Shown here piece by piece: positions 24,494 to 32,532 of a DNA stretch of 64,000 nucleotides (position 1 is its first letter; each line of letters starts with the position of its first letter). Origin of the DNA: Hydrogenophaga sp. (GTDB taxonomy: Bacteria > Pseudomonadota > Gammaproteobacteria > Burkholderiales > Burkholderiaceae_C); the NCBI RefSeq assembly GCF_026125825.1, contig NZ_JAHCKK010000011.1:1-64000 (forward strand), written 5' to 3'. A program made the position numbers and the translations under genes. The notes under the pieces are model-generated. The model searched no databases. It saw only the letters and a list, made by a program, of their open reading frames with translations, and was not told where the DNA came from.

Positions 24494-26082
24494 ACCCGTC
24501 AGGACCTTGCCGCTTCGGCGACCCGCAGCCCCCGTCTGGCGCCCGACGCAGGCTCTTGCGCATCGCCGTGGCCGGCGGCCCGGTGGTCGTGGCCGCCTCG
24601 CTCGCTGGTTTTCCCTTGCTGCGCCTGGGCGCGCAAACCCTGGCCGGGCGCGACCCCTTCACGCTGGGCATCGCGTCCGGTTGTCCGACAGCGCAGAGCG
24701 TGGTGCTGTGGACCCGCCTCGCTCCGGACCCGCTGAGCCCGGATGGGGGCATGGGCACGGCCGAGGTCGATGTGCTGTGGGAGCTGGCGCAAGACCCCGG
24801 GTTTCAGCGCATGGTGCGCAGCGGGACCGCGACCGCCCGCGCAGACGACGCTCACAGCTTGCACGTGGAGGTGAATGGCCTGCAGGCGGCGTGCGACTAC
24901 TGGTACCGGTTCAGCGCCGCAGGCGCGCGCAGCGCGACAGGACGCACACGCACGGCGCCGGCGCCGGGCGATGCGCGTGCGGTGCGAGTGGCCTTTTGCG
25001 CCTGCCAGCAGTACGAGCAGGGCTACTACATCGCCTACCGCGACATGGCGCAGCAGTCGCCCGATCTGGTGCTGCACCTGGGCGACTACATCTATGAGAG
25101 TTCCTGGGGCCGCGCCCATGTCCGCCACCACGTCGGCGGCATTCCCACCACGTTGCCGGCGTACCGGGCCCGCTACGCGCTTTACAAGGGCGACGCTGAC
25201 CTCCAGGCCGCCCATGCGGCCAGCCCCTGGCTGGTCACCTGGGATGACCACGAAGTGGCGAACGATTACACGAACGACATCTCGCCGCTGCTCACCGACC
25301 CGGCGCAGTTTCTCGCCATGCGCGCCGCGGCCTATCGCGCCTGGTGGGAGCACATGCCCGTGCCCTTGCACATGCGACCGGTGGGCGCTCAGGCGCGCAT
25401 TCACGGCCGCTGGCGCTTTGGCGACATGCTCGATCTCGTCATGCTCGACGCGCGTCAGCACCGCGATCACCATGTGTGCCTGTTCGGCCGCAGTGCCTCG
25501 CCGCCCGTGGACTGCGCGGACCGCCACGACCCGGCCCGCAGCATGCTGGGTGCCGAACAGGAAGCCTGGTTCTCGCGGGAAATGGCGCGTCCGGCCCCGC
25601 ACTGGACCGTGGTCGCGCAGACCACCTTGATGGCGCCGGTGGACCGCGCTCGCGATGGCGAGCCCAGCGGCTACTGGATGGATGGCTGGGACGGCTATGC
25701 CGCGACGCGCGATCGGCTGCTGGGTGCCTTGCAGCAGCGCCGCCCTGGCAGCGCGCTCGTGCTCAGCGGCGACGTCCATGCCTTCTGGGCGGCAGACCTG
25801 TCGCGTCGACCGGGCGAGCGCCCCATGGCCACCGAGTTCGTGGGCGGTGCGATCACCTCCGAAGGGCCGAGCGCCGCCACGGTGAAGCGCCAGATGGCGC
25901 GCAACCCGCACCTGCGCTATGGCCGCGGCGACCGTCAGGGCTATGGCCTGGTCACCTTGGCGCCAGACAACGCGCAAGTCAGCTTTCGCGCTGCCTCGAC
26001 CGTCAAATCGCCCACGGCCTCGGTGGACACCCTGGCGCGCTTCGTGGTGGAGGCCGGTCGCGCCGGCGTCGTCCAGGGCTGA
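24490..26082 (+). CDS. phoD: PhoD-like alkaline phosphatase / phosphodiesterase, Tat-exported
   Basis: The 530-residue protein has an N-terminal twin-arginine region (RRRLLR at about 19-24, then a hydrophobic stretch) and the PhoD metal-binding motifs HLGDYIYE, WDDHEVANDYTND and SGDVHAFW. PhoD enzymes release phosphate from phosphomono- or diesters in the periplasm with Fe/Ca centres. The gene is coupled to eutC by a four-base overlap. That pairing makes sense if PhoD acts on ethanolamine phosphodiesters, such as glycerophosphoethanolamine, and frees ethanolamine for EutBC; this is inference. No Pho box was seen in front of this operon. Confidence 0.88.
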   Translation: MNPSGPCRFGDPQPPSGARRRLLRIAVAGGPVVVAASLAGFPLLRLGAQTLAGRDPFTLGIASGCPTAQSVVLWTRLAPDPLSPDGGMGTAEVDVLWELAQDPGFQRMVRSGTATARADDAHSLHVEVNGLQAACDYWYRFSAAGARSATGRTRTAPAPGDARAVRVAFCACQQYEQGYYIAYRDMAQQSPDLVLHLGDYIYESSWGRAHVRHHVGGIPTTLPAYRARYALYKGDADLQAAHAASPWLVTWDDHEVANDYTNDISPLLTDPAQFLAMRAAAYRAWWEHMPVPLHMRPVGAQARIHGRWRFGDMLDLVMLDARQHRDHHVCLFGRSASPPVDCADRHDPARSMLGAEQEAWFSREMARPAPHWTVVAQTTLMAPVDRARDGEPSGYWMDGWDGYAATRDRLLGALQQRRPGSALVLSGDVHAFWAADLSRRPGERPMATEFVGGAITSEGPSAATVKRQMARNPHLRYGRGDRQGYGLVTLAPDNAQVSFRAASTVKSPTASVDTLARFVVEAGRAGVVQG

Positions 26083-26086
26083 TCAC

Positions 26087-26236
26087 ATGCGCTGGTCGTC
26101 CTGGCTGGCTTCATCCACGCAAACTGCTCTTCGCTGCGCTGACCGGCGGCCGTCTGCTGAGCGAAGGGGCGGCGCGCTTCGCCTGGTGGGTGCGATGGCC
26201 ATTGCGGGCGGGGTCATCGCGCTCGCGCTGGGTTGA
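26087..26236 (+). other. Short open frame, possibly the decayed end of a membrane protein
   Basis: The 221-base gap after phoD holds a 49-codon frame ending GAMAIAGGVIALALG, a hydrophobic C-terminal helix. In another frame of the same DNA, the upstream half reads KLLFAALTGGRLLSEGAAR, also hydrophobic. The two halves would join through a single frameshift, as in a degraded membrane-protein C-terminus. I cannot name the family. It may equally be chance in GC-rich DNA. Confidence 0.25.
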
Positions 26237-26303
26237 CGACGGCCCGCCGCCCCGCCCAGGAAAGTGCCGCTCGAATCTGCAGCCGATCCGAGGCGGCGGG
26301 CGG

Positions 26304-27569
26304 TCAATGGCCCTGGCCCAGGGTCATGATCATTCGCGTGCTCAGGTACAGCCGGCGCGGGATCGCGTCGATCATCACGTACTCCGCCTGATTGCTGTGG
26401 TAGTGGGCGCCAGGAAGGCCCATGCCCTCGATGACCGGTGTGCCGCCCAACGCGGCATACGCCGCATCGGAGCCGCCGCCCGCTCGCTCCAGAACGCCAA
26501 ACTCGCCGCCCACTTCCTTGTAGATGCCGCGCGCCAGCTCCATCAGGCGGGCACCACCCTCGCCCGAGTTGAACGCGGGGCGCCCCCGCGTGATCTGGAT
26601 CTGCACATCGGCCTGCGGCAGCCGCTTCTGTTGCGCCAAGAGCTCCAGCCGCTTCATGGTGTCTTCGAAGCGCAGGTTGTCCTGGTAGCGGACGTCGGCA
26701 TTGAGGGTCGCCTCGTCCGGAATGATGTTGCTGACGCCACCGGCTTTGGCCACGGTCCAGTTGAAGCGCACGAGGTTGTCCTTGTCGTCCAGCTCGCGGG
26801 TGCGCAGAACCAGATCGGCGGCCTCCACCAGCGCGTTGACGCCTGCGTCGGGTGCGACCCCCGCGTGCGAAGCCTTGCCTTTGACCTTGGCCTCGACGTA
26901 GGCGATGCCCGACGCGCCCTTGATCAACAGTTCGCGCGGCGTGCCGGTGGGCTCGAACGACATCACGTAGTCGCTGGCGTTGGCCAGTTGCTGGATCAGG
27001 TCGCGCGAACCGAACGAACCCTTTTCCTCGTCGGTGTTGAACATCACCGTGATCGACCCATAGCGCCGGAAGTCCATGTCGCGCAGCAGCTTGAGCGAGT
27101 GCAGGATGACGGCGATGCCGCCCTTGTCGTCCGCGATGCCCGGACCATAGGCGCGGTCTCCCTCCACCCGGAACGGCGCCTTGGCCAGGGCGCCGCGCCC
27201 GTACACCGTGTCCATGTGCGCGATCAGCAGCAGCCTCTTGCCGCCGTTGCCGGTGAATCGGCCGACGATGTTGTCGCCCACCACGCTGCCCACGGCCTTG
27301 TGGCGCTCGGTCGCCGCGCCCAATGCGCGCAGCTCGCCTTCCAGCAGGGTCGAGAGTTCCGCCATGCCGACGGCATCGCCTGTGCCGCTCTCGATGTTGA
27401 CCAGCCGGCCCAAGGTCTCCACCAGCGCCGCCTGCTGCGCCGACGCGGCCTTGAAAAGGGCCTCGTCACGCGCCTGCGCACCGGCGGGTGTGGCCAAGAG
27501 GCTGGCGGCGGCCAGTGCCGTGGCGGCGCCAATCCGGCGGAATACGAACTTCATCATCACACGCTTCAT
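26304..27569 (-). CDS. Periplasmic M20 metallopeptidase, carboxypeptidase G2-like (glutamate carboxypeptidase)
   Basis: The 421-residue protein has a signal peptide (hydrophobic core at about 14-30, AGAQA cleavage region) and aligns closely with Pseudomonas RS-16 carboxypeptidase G2 as I remember it. The dizinc ligands and catalytic acid are present at a constant offset of six: H118, D147, E181/E182, E206 and H391 match CPG2 H112, D141, E175/E176, E200 and H385. CPG2 removes the C-terminal glutamate from folates and analogues such as methotrexate. Its length and unbroken colinearity suggest the same chemistry. It stands alone between phoD and gabD. Confidence 0.88.
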   Translation of the reverse strand: MKRVMMKFVFRRIGAATALAAASLLATPAGAQARDEALFKAASAQQAALVETLGRLVNIESGTGDAVGMAELSTLLEGELRALGAATERHKAVGSVVGDNIVGRFTGNGGKRLLLIAHMDTVYGRGALAKAPFRVEGDRAYGPGIADDKGGIAVILHSLKLLRDMDFRRYGSITVMFNTDEEKGSFGSRDLIQQLANASDYVMSFEPTGTPRELLIKGASGIAYVEAKVKGKASHAGVAPDAGVNALVEAADLVLRTRELDDKDNLVRFNWTVAKAGGVSNIIPDEATLNADVRYQDNLRFEDTMKRLELLAQQKRLPQADVQIQITRGRPAFNSGEGGARLMELARGIYKEVGGEFGVLERAGGGSDAAYAALGGTPVIEGMGLPGAHYHSNQAEYVMIDAIPRRLYLSTRMIMTLGQGH

Positions 27570-27685
27570 TCTTGAAAAGGGTTGAACACACCCGAACCCG
27601 GGCCCGAACCGCGCACGCCAGGCGTGCGCGCCCCCGATTGTTCAGCAATTCGCGTGCCGTCGCGATGCCCTTGGGGGGGGCCGGT

Positions 27686-29173
27686 TCAGCGCGTGATATC
27701 GCCCAGGCAGAGGTACTTCAGTTCGAGGTAGTCCTCGATGCCGTGCTGCGATCCCTCGCGGCCCAGCCCCGACTGCTTGACCCCGCCGAAGGGCACGTGC
27801 TCCATGGAGATCAGACCCGTATTGATGCCCACCATGCCGTACTCCAGCGATTCCGCGACGCGGAAGATGCGACCCACATCGCGGCTGTAGAAGTAGCTGG
27901 CCAGCCCGAACTCGGTGGCATTGGCCGCGGCAATGGCTTCCTCGTCGCGTTCAAATCGGAACACGGGTGCGAAGGGTCCGAAGGTTTCCTCGCGCGCGCA
28001 CAACATCTGCGCGTTGGCGTCTGCGATCACGGTGGGTTCGTAGAAGAAGCCCGGGCCAGCGAGGTCAGACCGCTTCCCGCCGGTGACCAGGCGCGCTCCC
28101 TTGGACAGGGCATCGTTCAGATGGCGCTCGACCTTGCTGAGCGCGGCTTCCTCGATCAGCGGGCCTTGCTCGATGCCAGCTTCGAAGCCGTTGCCCACCT
28201 TGGCGCGCCGCACGCGCTCGGCCAACTTGGCCACGAACGTCTCGTACACGCCGGCTTGCACATAGAAGCGGTTGGTGCACACACAGGTCTGGCCGGCATT
28301 GCGGAACTTGCTGGCGAATGCGCCTTCGACGGCGCTGTCGATGTCGGCATCGTCGAAAACGATGAACGGGGCATTGCCCCCCAGTTCCAGCGACAGCTTC
28401 TTGACGGTCGGCGCGCATTGCGCCATGAGGATGCGTCCGACCTCGGTGGAGCCGGTGAAGGAAAGGTGACGCACCACATCGCTGGCGCACAGCGCCTGAC
28501 CGACCTCCACGCTGTTGACGCTGTCTGCCGTCACCACATTCAGCACCCCGGCGGGAATGCCCGCCCGCAGGGCCAGTTCGGCCGCTGCCAGGGCGGTCAG
28601 CGGCGTGAGTTCGGCGGGCTTGACGACCACCGGGCAGCCCGCTGCCAACGCGGGCGCCACCTTGCGAGTGATCATGGCCAGCGGGAAGTTCCATGGCGTG
28701 ATGGCAGCGCACACGCCGATCGGCTCGCGCAGCACCATCAGGCGCCGGCTTTCGTCGAAGTGCGGCAGGGTTTCGCCATTCACGCGCTTGGCCTGCTCGG
28801 CGAACCACTCCACGAAACTCGCTCCATAGGCGACCTCGCCACGCGCCTCGGCGAGGGGCTTGCCTTGTTCGGCCGTCATCAGCCGCGCGAGGTCTTCCTG
28901 GTGGGCGATCAGCAGATCGAACCAGCGGCGCAGCAACTGGCTGCGCGCCTTGGCGCCTGCGCGTCGCCAGCCGCTCCACGCGGCATTCGCCGCGGCGATC
29001 GCGCTGTGCGCATCGGCAGCACCCAGGTTGGCGACCTCGGCCAGGCGTTGACCGGTGGCAGGATCGTGAACAGCGAAGCGCGACGTGCCGCAGACCCATT
29101 CGCCTGCGATCAGTGCATCGGTCTTGAGAAGGGAAGGGTCGGCGAGCGCGAGCAAGGGGGAGGTGTGGGTCAT
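27686..29173 (-). CDS. gabD: NAD(P)-dependent succinate-semialdehyde dehydrogenase
   Basis: The 495-residue aldehyde dehydrogenase has the nucleophile C297 in NAGQTCVCTNRF, the general base E263 in LELGGNAPF, and ITPWNFPLAMITRK for NAD(P) binding. The C-terminal MEHVPFGGVKQSGLGREGS fits the GabD/SSADH subgroup. It oxidises succinate semialdehyde to succinate, the last step of GABA use. It is divergent from a MocR/GabR-type regulator at 29361, the usual partner of such genes, although no gabT aminotransferase is present. A glutarate-semialdehyde substrate is also possible. Confidence 0.88.
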   Translation of the reverse strand: MTHTSPLLALADPSLLKTDALIAGEWVCGTSRFAVHDPATGQRLAEVANLGAADAHSAIAAANAAWSGWRRAGAKARSQLLRRWFDLLIAHQEDLARLMTAEQGKPLAEARGEVAYGASFVEWFAEQAKRVNGETLPHFDESRRLMVLREPIGVCAAITPWNFPLAMITRKVAPALAAGCPVVVKPAELTPLTALAAAELALRAGIPAGVLNVVTADSVNSVEVGQALCASDVVRHLSFTGSTEVGRILMAQCAPTVKKLSLELGGNAPFIVFDDADIDSAVEGAFASKFRNAGQTCVCTNRFYVQAGVYETFVAKLAERVRRAKVGNGFEAGIEQGPLIEEAALSKVERHLNDALSKGARLVTGGKRSDLAGPGFFYEPTVIADANAQMLCAREETFGPFAPVFRFERDEEAIAAANATEFGLASYFYSRDVGRIFRVAESLEYGMVGINTGLISMEHVPFGGVKQSGLGREGSQHGIEDYLELKYLCLGDITR

Positions 29174-29293
29174 GTCAGTGGGATGGGAGGGATTGGTCGA
29201 AGTCGCCCATCACATCCACGCCCCGGGGCGTGGCGGCCAGTCGCCTTTGTTGGATTGCTTGGTTGGAAGTCATGGGCGGCGATTTCATCGTTC

Positions 29294-29341
29294 ATTGGTT
29301 CCATCATCAAGGTCCAATCCGAGATAATTGATGGCTCCAAT
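29294..29341. promoter_or_regulatory. Candidate MocR operator between gabD and the MocR gene
   Basis: The divergent intergenic region holds GGTTCCA (29297-29303) and GGCTCCA (29333-29339), 36 bases apart, with GGTCCAAT (29311-29318) between them. ATTGG (29294-29298) and CCAAT (29314-29318) also form an inverted pair. Repeated short motifs of this kind are usual targets of MocR regulators, and related TauR sites carry a TGGAC core like the complement TTGGACC here. The binding protein is inferred from position. Confidence 0.45.
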
Positions 29342-29360
29342 AAAAATACCTCCGGACCCC

Positions 29361-30866
29361 ATGAAGTCGATCGCCGCGGACCTGGTGCTGCAGCGCCTGG
29401 AACGCACCGCGCCGGGAGCCCTGAACCGCCGTCTCTATGAGTGCCTGCGCCAGGCGATCCTGGATGGCGTGCTCGCTCCCGCATCGATGCTGCCTGCCTC
29501 GCGCGACCTGGCAGAGGAAGTGGGGCTGTCGCGCAACACCGTGATGCATGCGTACGCGCAGCTGCAGGCCGAGGGCTATGTGCAGGCCCATGTGGGCAGA
29601 GGCACTGTGGTGGCCGACACCACGCCGGACAGCCAACTCAGTTCCGGTCGGGTCGCCAAGGTGATCGACAACGCAGGGGGACCGCCGCTGCTGGCGCGCC
29701 GCGCACAGCGCCTGCTGGCGCAGCCCTCTGCGGCGCCGAGGCAATGGGGCGCGTTCATGCCGGGGGTGCCCGACGTGACGCAGTTCCCGCACCGCACCTG
29801 GAGCCGCCTTCACACACGGCTGTGGCGATCGCCGTCGCCAGAACTGCTGAGCTACGCCCACGGTGGGGGCCTGCTTTCGCTGCGCCAGGCCATCGCGGAA
29901 CACCTGCGTGTGGCGCGCTCCGTGCATTGCGAACCCGATCAGATCCTCGTCACCGAAGGCGTCCACCAGGCGATCGACCTGAGCTTGCGCATGCTGGTTG
30001 ACCCGCGCGACACGGTGTGGGTGGAAGAGCCCGGCTACTGGGGCTTTCACACACTGCTTCGCACCGAAGCCATTCGCGTGAGGCCCTTGAGGGTCGAGCC
30101 AGGAGATGACGGGCCGAGGGCTGGCTGGCCACGGGAGGGGAAGGCGCCCCGCCTGATTTTTGTGACGCCTTCTCACCAGTATCCGTTGGGGTCGGTGATG
30201 AGCCTGGGCCGCCGGCGTGAGTTGCTGGATTTCGCACGCAGCACGGGCGGCTGGATCGTCGAGGACGACTACGACAGCGAGTTCCGGTTCGCGGGGCGCC
30301 CCATACCTTCCATGCAGGGCCTGGAGCCCGACAGTCCGGTCATTTACGTCGGCACTTTCAGCAAAACGCTTTATCCGGGATTGCGCGTGGCCTACATGGT
30401 GCTGCCCCGCGCGCTGGCCCAGCCCTTTCGCACGACCCATGCGGACTTGTACCGCGAGGGACACGGCATCACACATGCCGCGCTCACCGAGCTGATGGAC
30501 AGCGGGCACTATGCCGCGCACATCCGGCGCATGCGCGTGCTTTACGCGCGCCGCCGAGCGATGCTGGTGGACCTGGTTCACCGGCACATCGGGCCGGACA
30601 GCCTGCAGGCGCACGCCAGCAACGCGGGACTGCACCTGACGTTGTCCCTGCCCGAGGGCGTGGACGACGTGGCGCTTGCGCAAGCCGCCGGGGCCCGCGG
30701 CATCCTGTCGCGGCCCCTGTCCATGTATTACCAGGTTCCTTCTCACGCCCGGCCCGGCCTGCTGCTGGGCTACGCCTGCGTGAAGGAAGAGGACATGGGC
30801 CCGGCGTTCCAGGTTCTCCTGGATGTGCTTTCCTCACCATTCGGGTCGAGCCGCTCGCGACGGTGA
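29361..30866 (+). CDS. MocR/PdxR-type GntR regulator with aminotransferase domain
   Basis: The product has an N-terminal GntR winged helix (about residues 20-85, RRLYECLRQAILDG and GLSRNTVMHAYAQLQAEGYV) joined to a type I aminotransferase-like domain. The PLP lysine is K335 in TFSKTLYPG. MocR proteins such as GabR sense PLP adducts with GABA, taurine or similar amines. It is divergent from gabD, its likely target. I chose the ATG at 29361 (501 residues); the ATG at 29331 lies inside the repeated operator motifs and would add ten residues not typical of the family. Confidence 0.88.
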   Translation: MKSIAADLVLQRLERTAPGALNRRLYECLRQAILDGVLAPASMLPASRDLAEEVGLSRNTVMHAYAQLQAEGYVQAHVGRGTVVADTTPDSQLSSGRVAKVIDNAGGPPLLARRAQRLLAQPSAAPRQWGAFMPGVPDVTQFPHRTWSRLHTRLWRSPSPELLSYAHGGGLLSLRQAIAEHLRVARSVHCEPDQILVTEGVHQAIDLSLRMLVDPRDTVWVEEPGYWGFHTLLRTEAIRVRPLRVEPGDDGPRAGWPREGKAPRLIFVTPSHQYPLGSVMSLGRRRELLDFARSTGGWIVEDDYDSEFRFAGRPIPSMQGLEPDSPVIYVGTFSKTLYPGLRVAYMVLPRALAQPFRTTHADLYREGHGITHAALTELMDSGHYAAHIRRMRVLYARRRAMLVDLVHRHIGPDSLQAHASNAGLHLTLSLPEGVDDVALAQAAGARGILSRPLSMYYQVPSHARPGLLLGYACVKEEDMGPAFQVLLDVLSSPFGSSRSRR

Positions 30867-30898
30867 CATTCATGGGCCGCCAGTGCGCGGCCGTCGGC

Positions 30899-31237
30899 TC
30901 AGCGCTGGGCCTGCAGTTTGTCCAGCAGGCTGGCCGCGCGGTAGCCCGGCGCCACGCCTTTGAGAAAGAACACGGTAGATCGCGAGTGCTGCGTGCGCAG
31001 CGGGATCAGCGCCGCGTAGGCGGGCGACGCGTACCACGCCTTCGCCTGCTCAAGGCTGGGGAAGCCGATGACCACGCAGTCACCCGCGAAAGGGCCTTCG
31101 ACCACCTCGGGCCGCGCGCCATGGACGAGAAAGCGCCCCTCGAACGGTTCCAGGGTGGCGTCAATGCGCTGGAGGTAGCTGACGATGTCGGGGCCAAACT
31201 CCAGTTCTTCGAGCAGCGCGATGGCGTAGGCGGTCAT
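30899..31237 (-). CDS. DUF1330 domain protein
   Basis: The 112-residue protein is a small ferredoxin-like-fold protein of the DUF1330 family. Visible family features are MTAYAIALLEELEF at the start, GRFLVHGARPEVVEGPF (35-51) and VVIGFPSLEQAKAWYASPAYAAL (55-77). Its biochemical role is unknown; relatives often occur singly next to metabolic genes. The ATG at 31237 gives the typical N-terminus; a frame reaching 31435 adds unrelated Arg-rich sequence. It converges on the MocR gene with a 32-base gap. Confidence 0.85.
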   Translation of the reverse strand: MTAYAIALLEELEFGPDIVSYLQRIDATLEPFEGRFLVHGARPEVVEGPFAGDCVVIGFPSLEQAKAWYASPAYAALIPLRTQHSRSTVFFLKGVAPGYRAASLLDKLQAQR

Positions 31238-31324
31238 GGGTGATGTCTTGAGATGGGTTGCACAACTGGCGCGGGAACAGCGGGCCTGGTGGAAGTCAGC
31301 ATAGGCTGGGCCACTGCGCGGGTC

Positions 31325-31461
31325 CATGACCTTGCAGGTCATGTGCAGTGCGAGGGGGCGCGACCCCATGCGGTCGCCTGGGGCAACGCGGCGTGGACCG
31401 CGTCGCGCGCCACGCCATGTGGGGACGGCCGTCACCTGTGCGAACGACCTCCTGGTCGTTC
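31325..31461. repeat. Cluster of four inverted repeats between DUF1330 and a Bug gene
   Basis: Four perfect stem-loops follow each other within 137 bases: CATGACCT/AGGTCATG (31325-31343, 3-base loop), GCGACC/GGTCGC (31360-31377), GGCGTGG/CCACGCC (31390-31416) and GAACGACC/GGTCGTTC (31442-31461, 4-base loop). Genes on both sides are on the minus strand, so the segment lies after the Bug stop and before the DUF1330 start. The last hairpin, 51 bases past the Bug stop, could end that transcript, though no T-run follows. The function is unknown. Confidence 0.5.
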
Positions 31462-31512
31462 AGGTTGTCGTCCGCCCCCCCGCGGTCGATGCGCGGATTG
31501 GCGGACTGGACC

Positions 31513-32469
31513 TCACTTCACCGTGGCGGCGAGCTTCTTGAGCGAGTCGCGCTCGCCTTCGTGGATCGAGCGCGCGTAGACCGAATAGGCGGCGGCGTCC
31601 ATGTGCATGGGCACGAGGCCCATCTTCTTGATGGCGGCGTTGAATTCGGGGTCCGCGTGGGTCGCCGCAATGGCCCCGTCGAGCTTTTTCACCACCGCCG
31701 GGTCCATGCCCTTGGGGCCGGCGAAGCCGACGGGAGAGGTGTGTACAAGCGCGTAGCCTTGCTCTTTGAGCGTGGGCACGTCCGGCAGGTCGGCGGTGCG
31801 CTTGTCGCCCAGGGAAGCGAGAACACGCATCTGGCCATTGGCGACGTAGGGCAGCACGGTGCTCGCGCTGACGATCGCCTGCACGTGCTTGCCCAGAAGG
31901 GCTGTGATGGCGTCGGCGTCGCCCTTGAAGGGGATGTGAGTCCAATCGACCTTGGCCGCCTCGCCCAGCTGCGCCATCGCGATGTGCTGGCTGCTATAGG
32001 CGCCCGGCGTGCCGTAGGAGACCGGCCCTGCCTGCCTCTTGCTGTACTCCACCAGGTCCGCGATCGACTTCCAGGGCGAGGAGGCGTTCACCACGATGTA
32101 GTAGTTGAAGCCCACCAGGCTGCCCAGATACGTCAAATCCTTGATCGGGTCGTATTGCGCGCCGGTGATGTGCGGCATGCGAAACACCCCGATCGGAATC
32201 ATGGTGATCGTGTAGCCGGCCGGATCCGTGTTCAGCATTTGCACGGCGCCCAAGGTGCCGTTCGCGCCGGCCTTGTTCTCCACCACGACGGATTGCCCGA
32301 GCTTCTTGCCCATCGCGTCGGCGAAGGCGCGGCCGTATTGGTCGGTCACGCCGCCGGCCGAGTAGGGCACGATCACTTTGATCGGCTTGTTCGGATACGC
32401 CTGGGCGTGGGCCGAATGCCCCCCCAGCGCGCTCGCCGCGGCCAGCGCCGCCATCAACAGTCTTCTCAT
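31513..32469 (-). CDS. Bug-family (TctC-like) periplasmic solute receptor
   Basis: This 318-residue binding protein has a signal peptide (MRRLLMAALAAASALGG, cleavage after SAHAQA). The mature start YPNKPIKVIVPYSAGGVTDQYGR is classic Bug, and VVENKAGANGTLGA is the conserved second motif. It lies 63 bases after a fumarylacetoacetase gene on the same strand, so it may bind an aromatic acid or dicarboxylate related to that degradation unit. It is the nearest receptor to the tctBA permease at 36458, but is separated from it by two regulators. Confidence 0.9.
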   Translation of the reverse strand: MRRLLMAALAAASALGGHSAHAQAYPNKPIKVIVPYSAGGVTDQYGRAFADAMGKKLGQSVVVENKAGANGTLGAVQMLNTDPAGYTITMIPIGVFRMPHITGAQYDPIKDLTYLGSLVGFNYYIVVNASSPWKSIADLVEYSKRQAGPVSYGTPGAYSSQHIAMAQLGEAAKVDWTHIPFKGDADAITALLGKHVQAIVSASTVLPYVANGQMRVLASLGDKRTADLPDVPTLKEQGYALVHTSPVGFAGPKGMDPAVVKKLDGAIAATHADPEFNAAIKKMGLVPMHMDAAAYSVYARSIHEGERDSLKKLAATVK

Positions 32470-32532
32470 CTTTGTCTCCTTGTCAATCTGGCCGGATGCG
32501 CCGGCACGCCGCGATCTGCCCTGGCCGTGCGC

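Noticed and set aside
24490-26082. A Pho box in front of the phoD-containing operon
   Set aside because: No pair of CTGTCAT-like repeats with 11-base spacing was found upstream of the IclR gene, the small frame or eutB.
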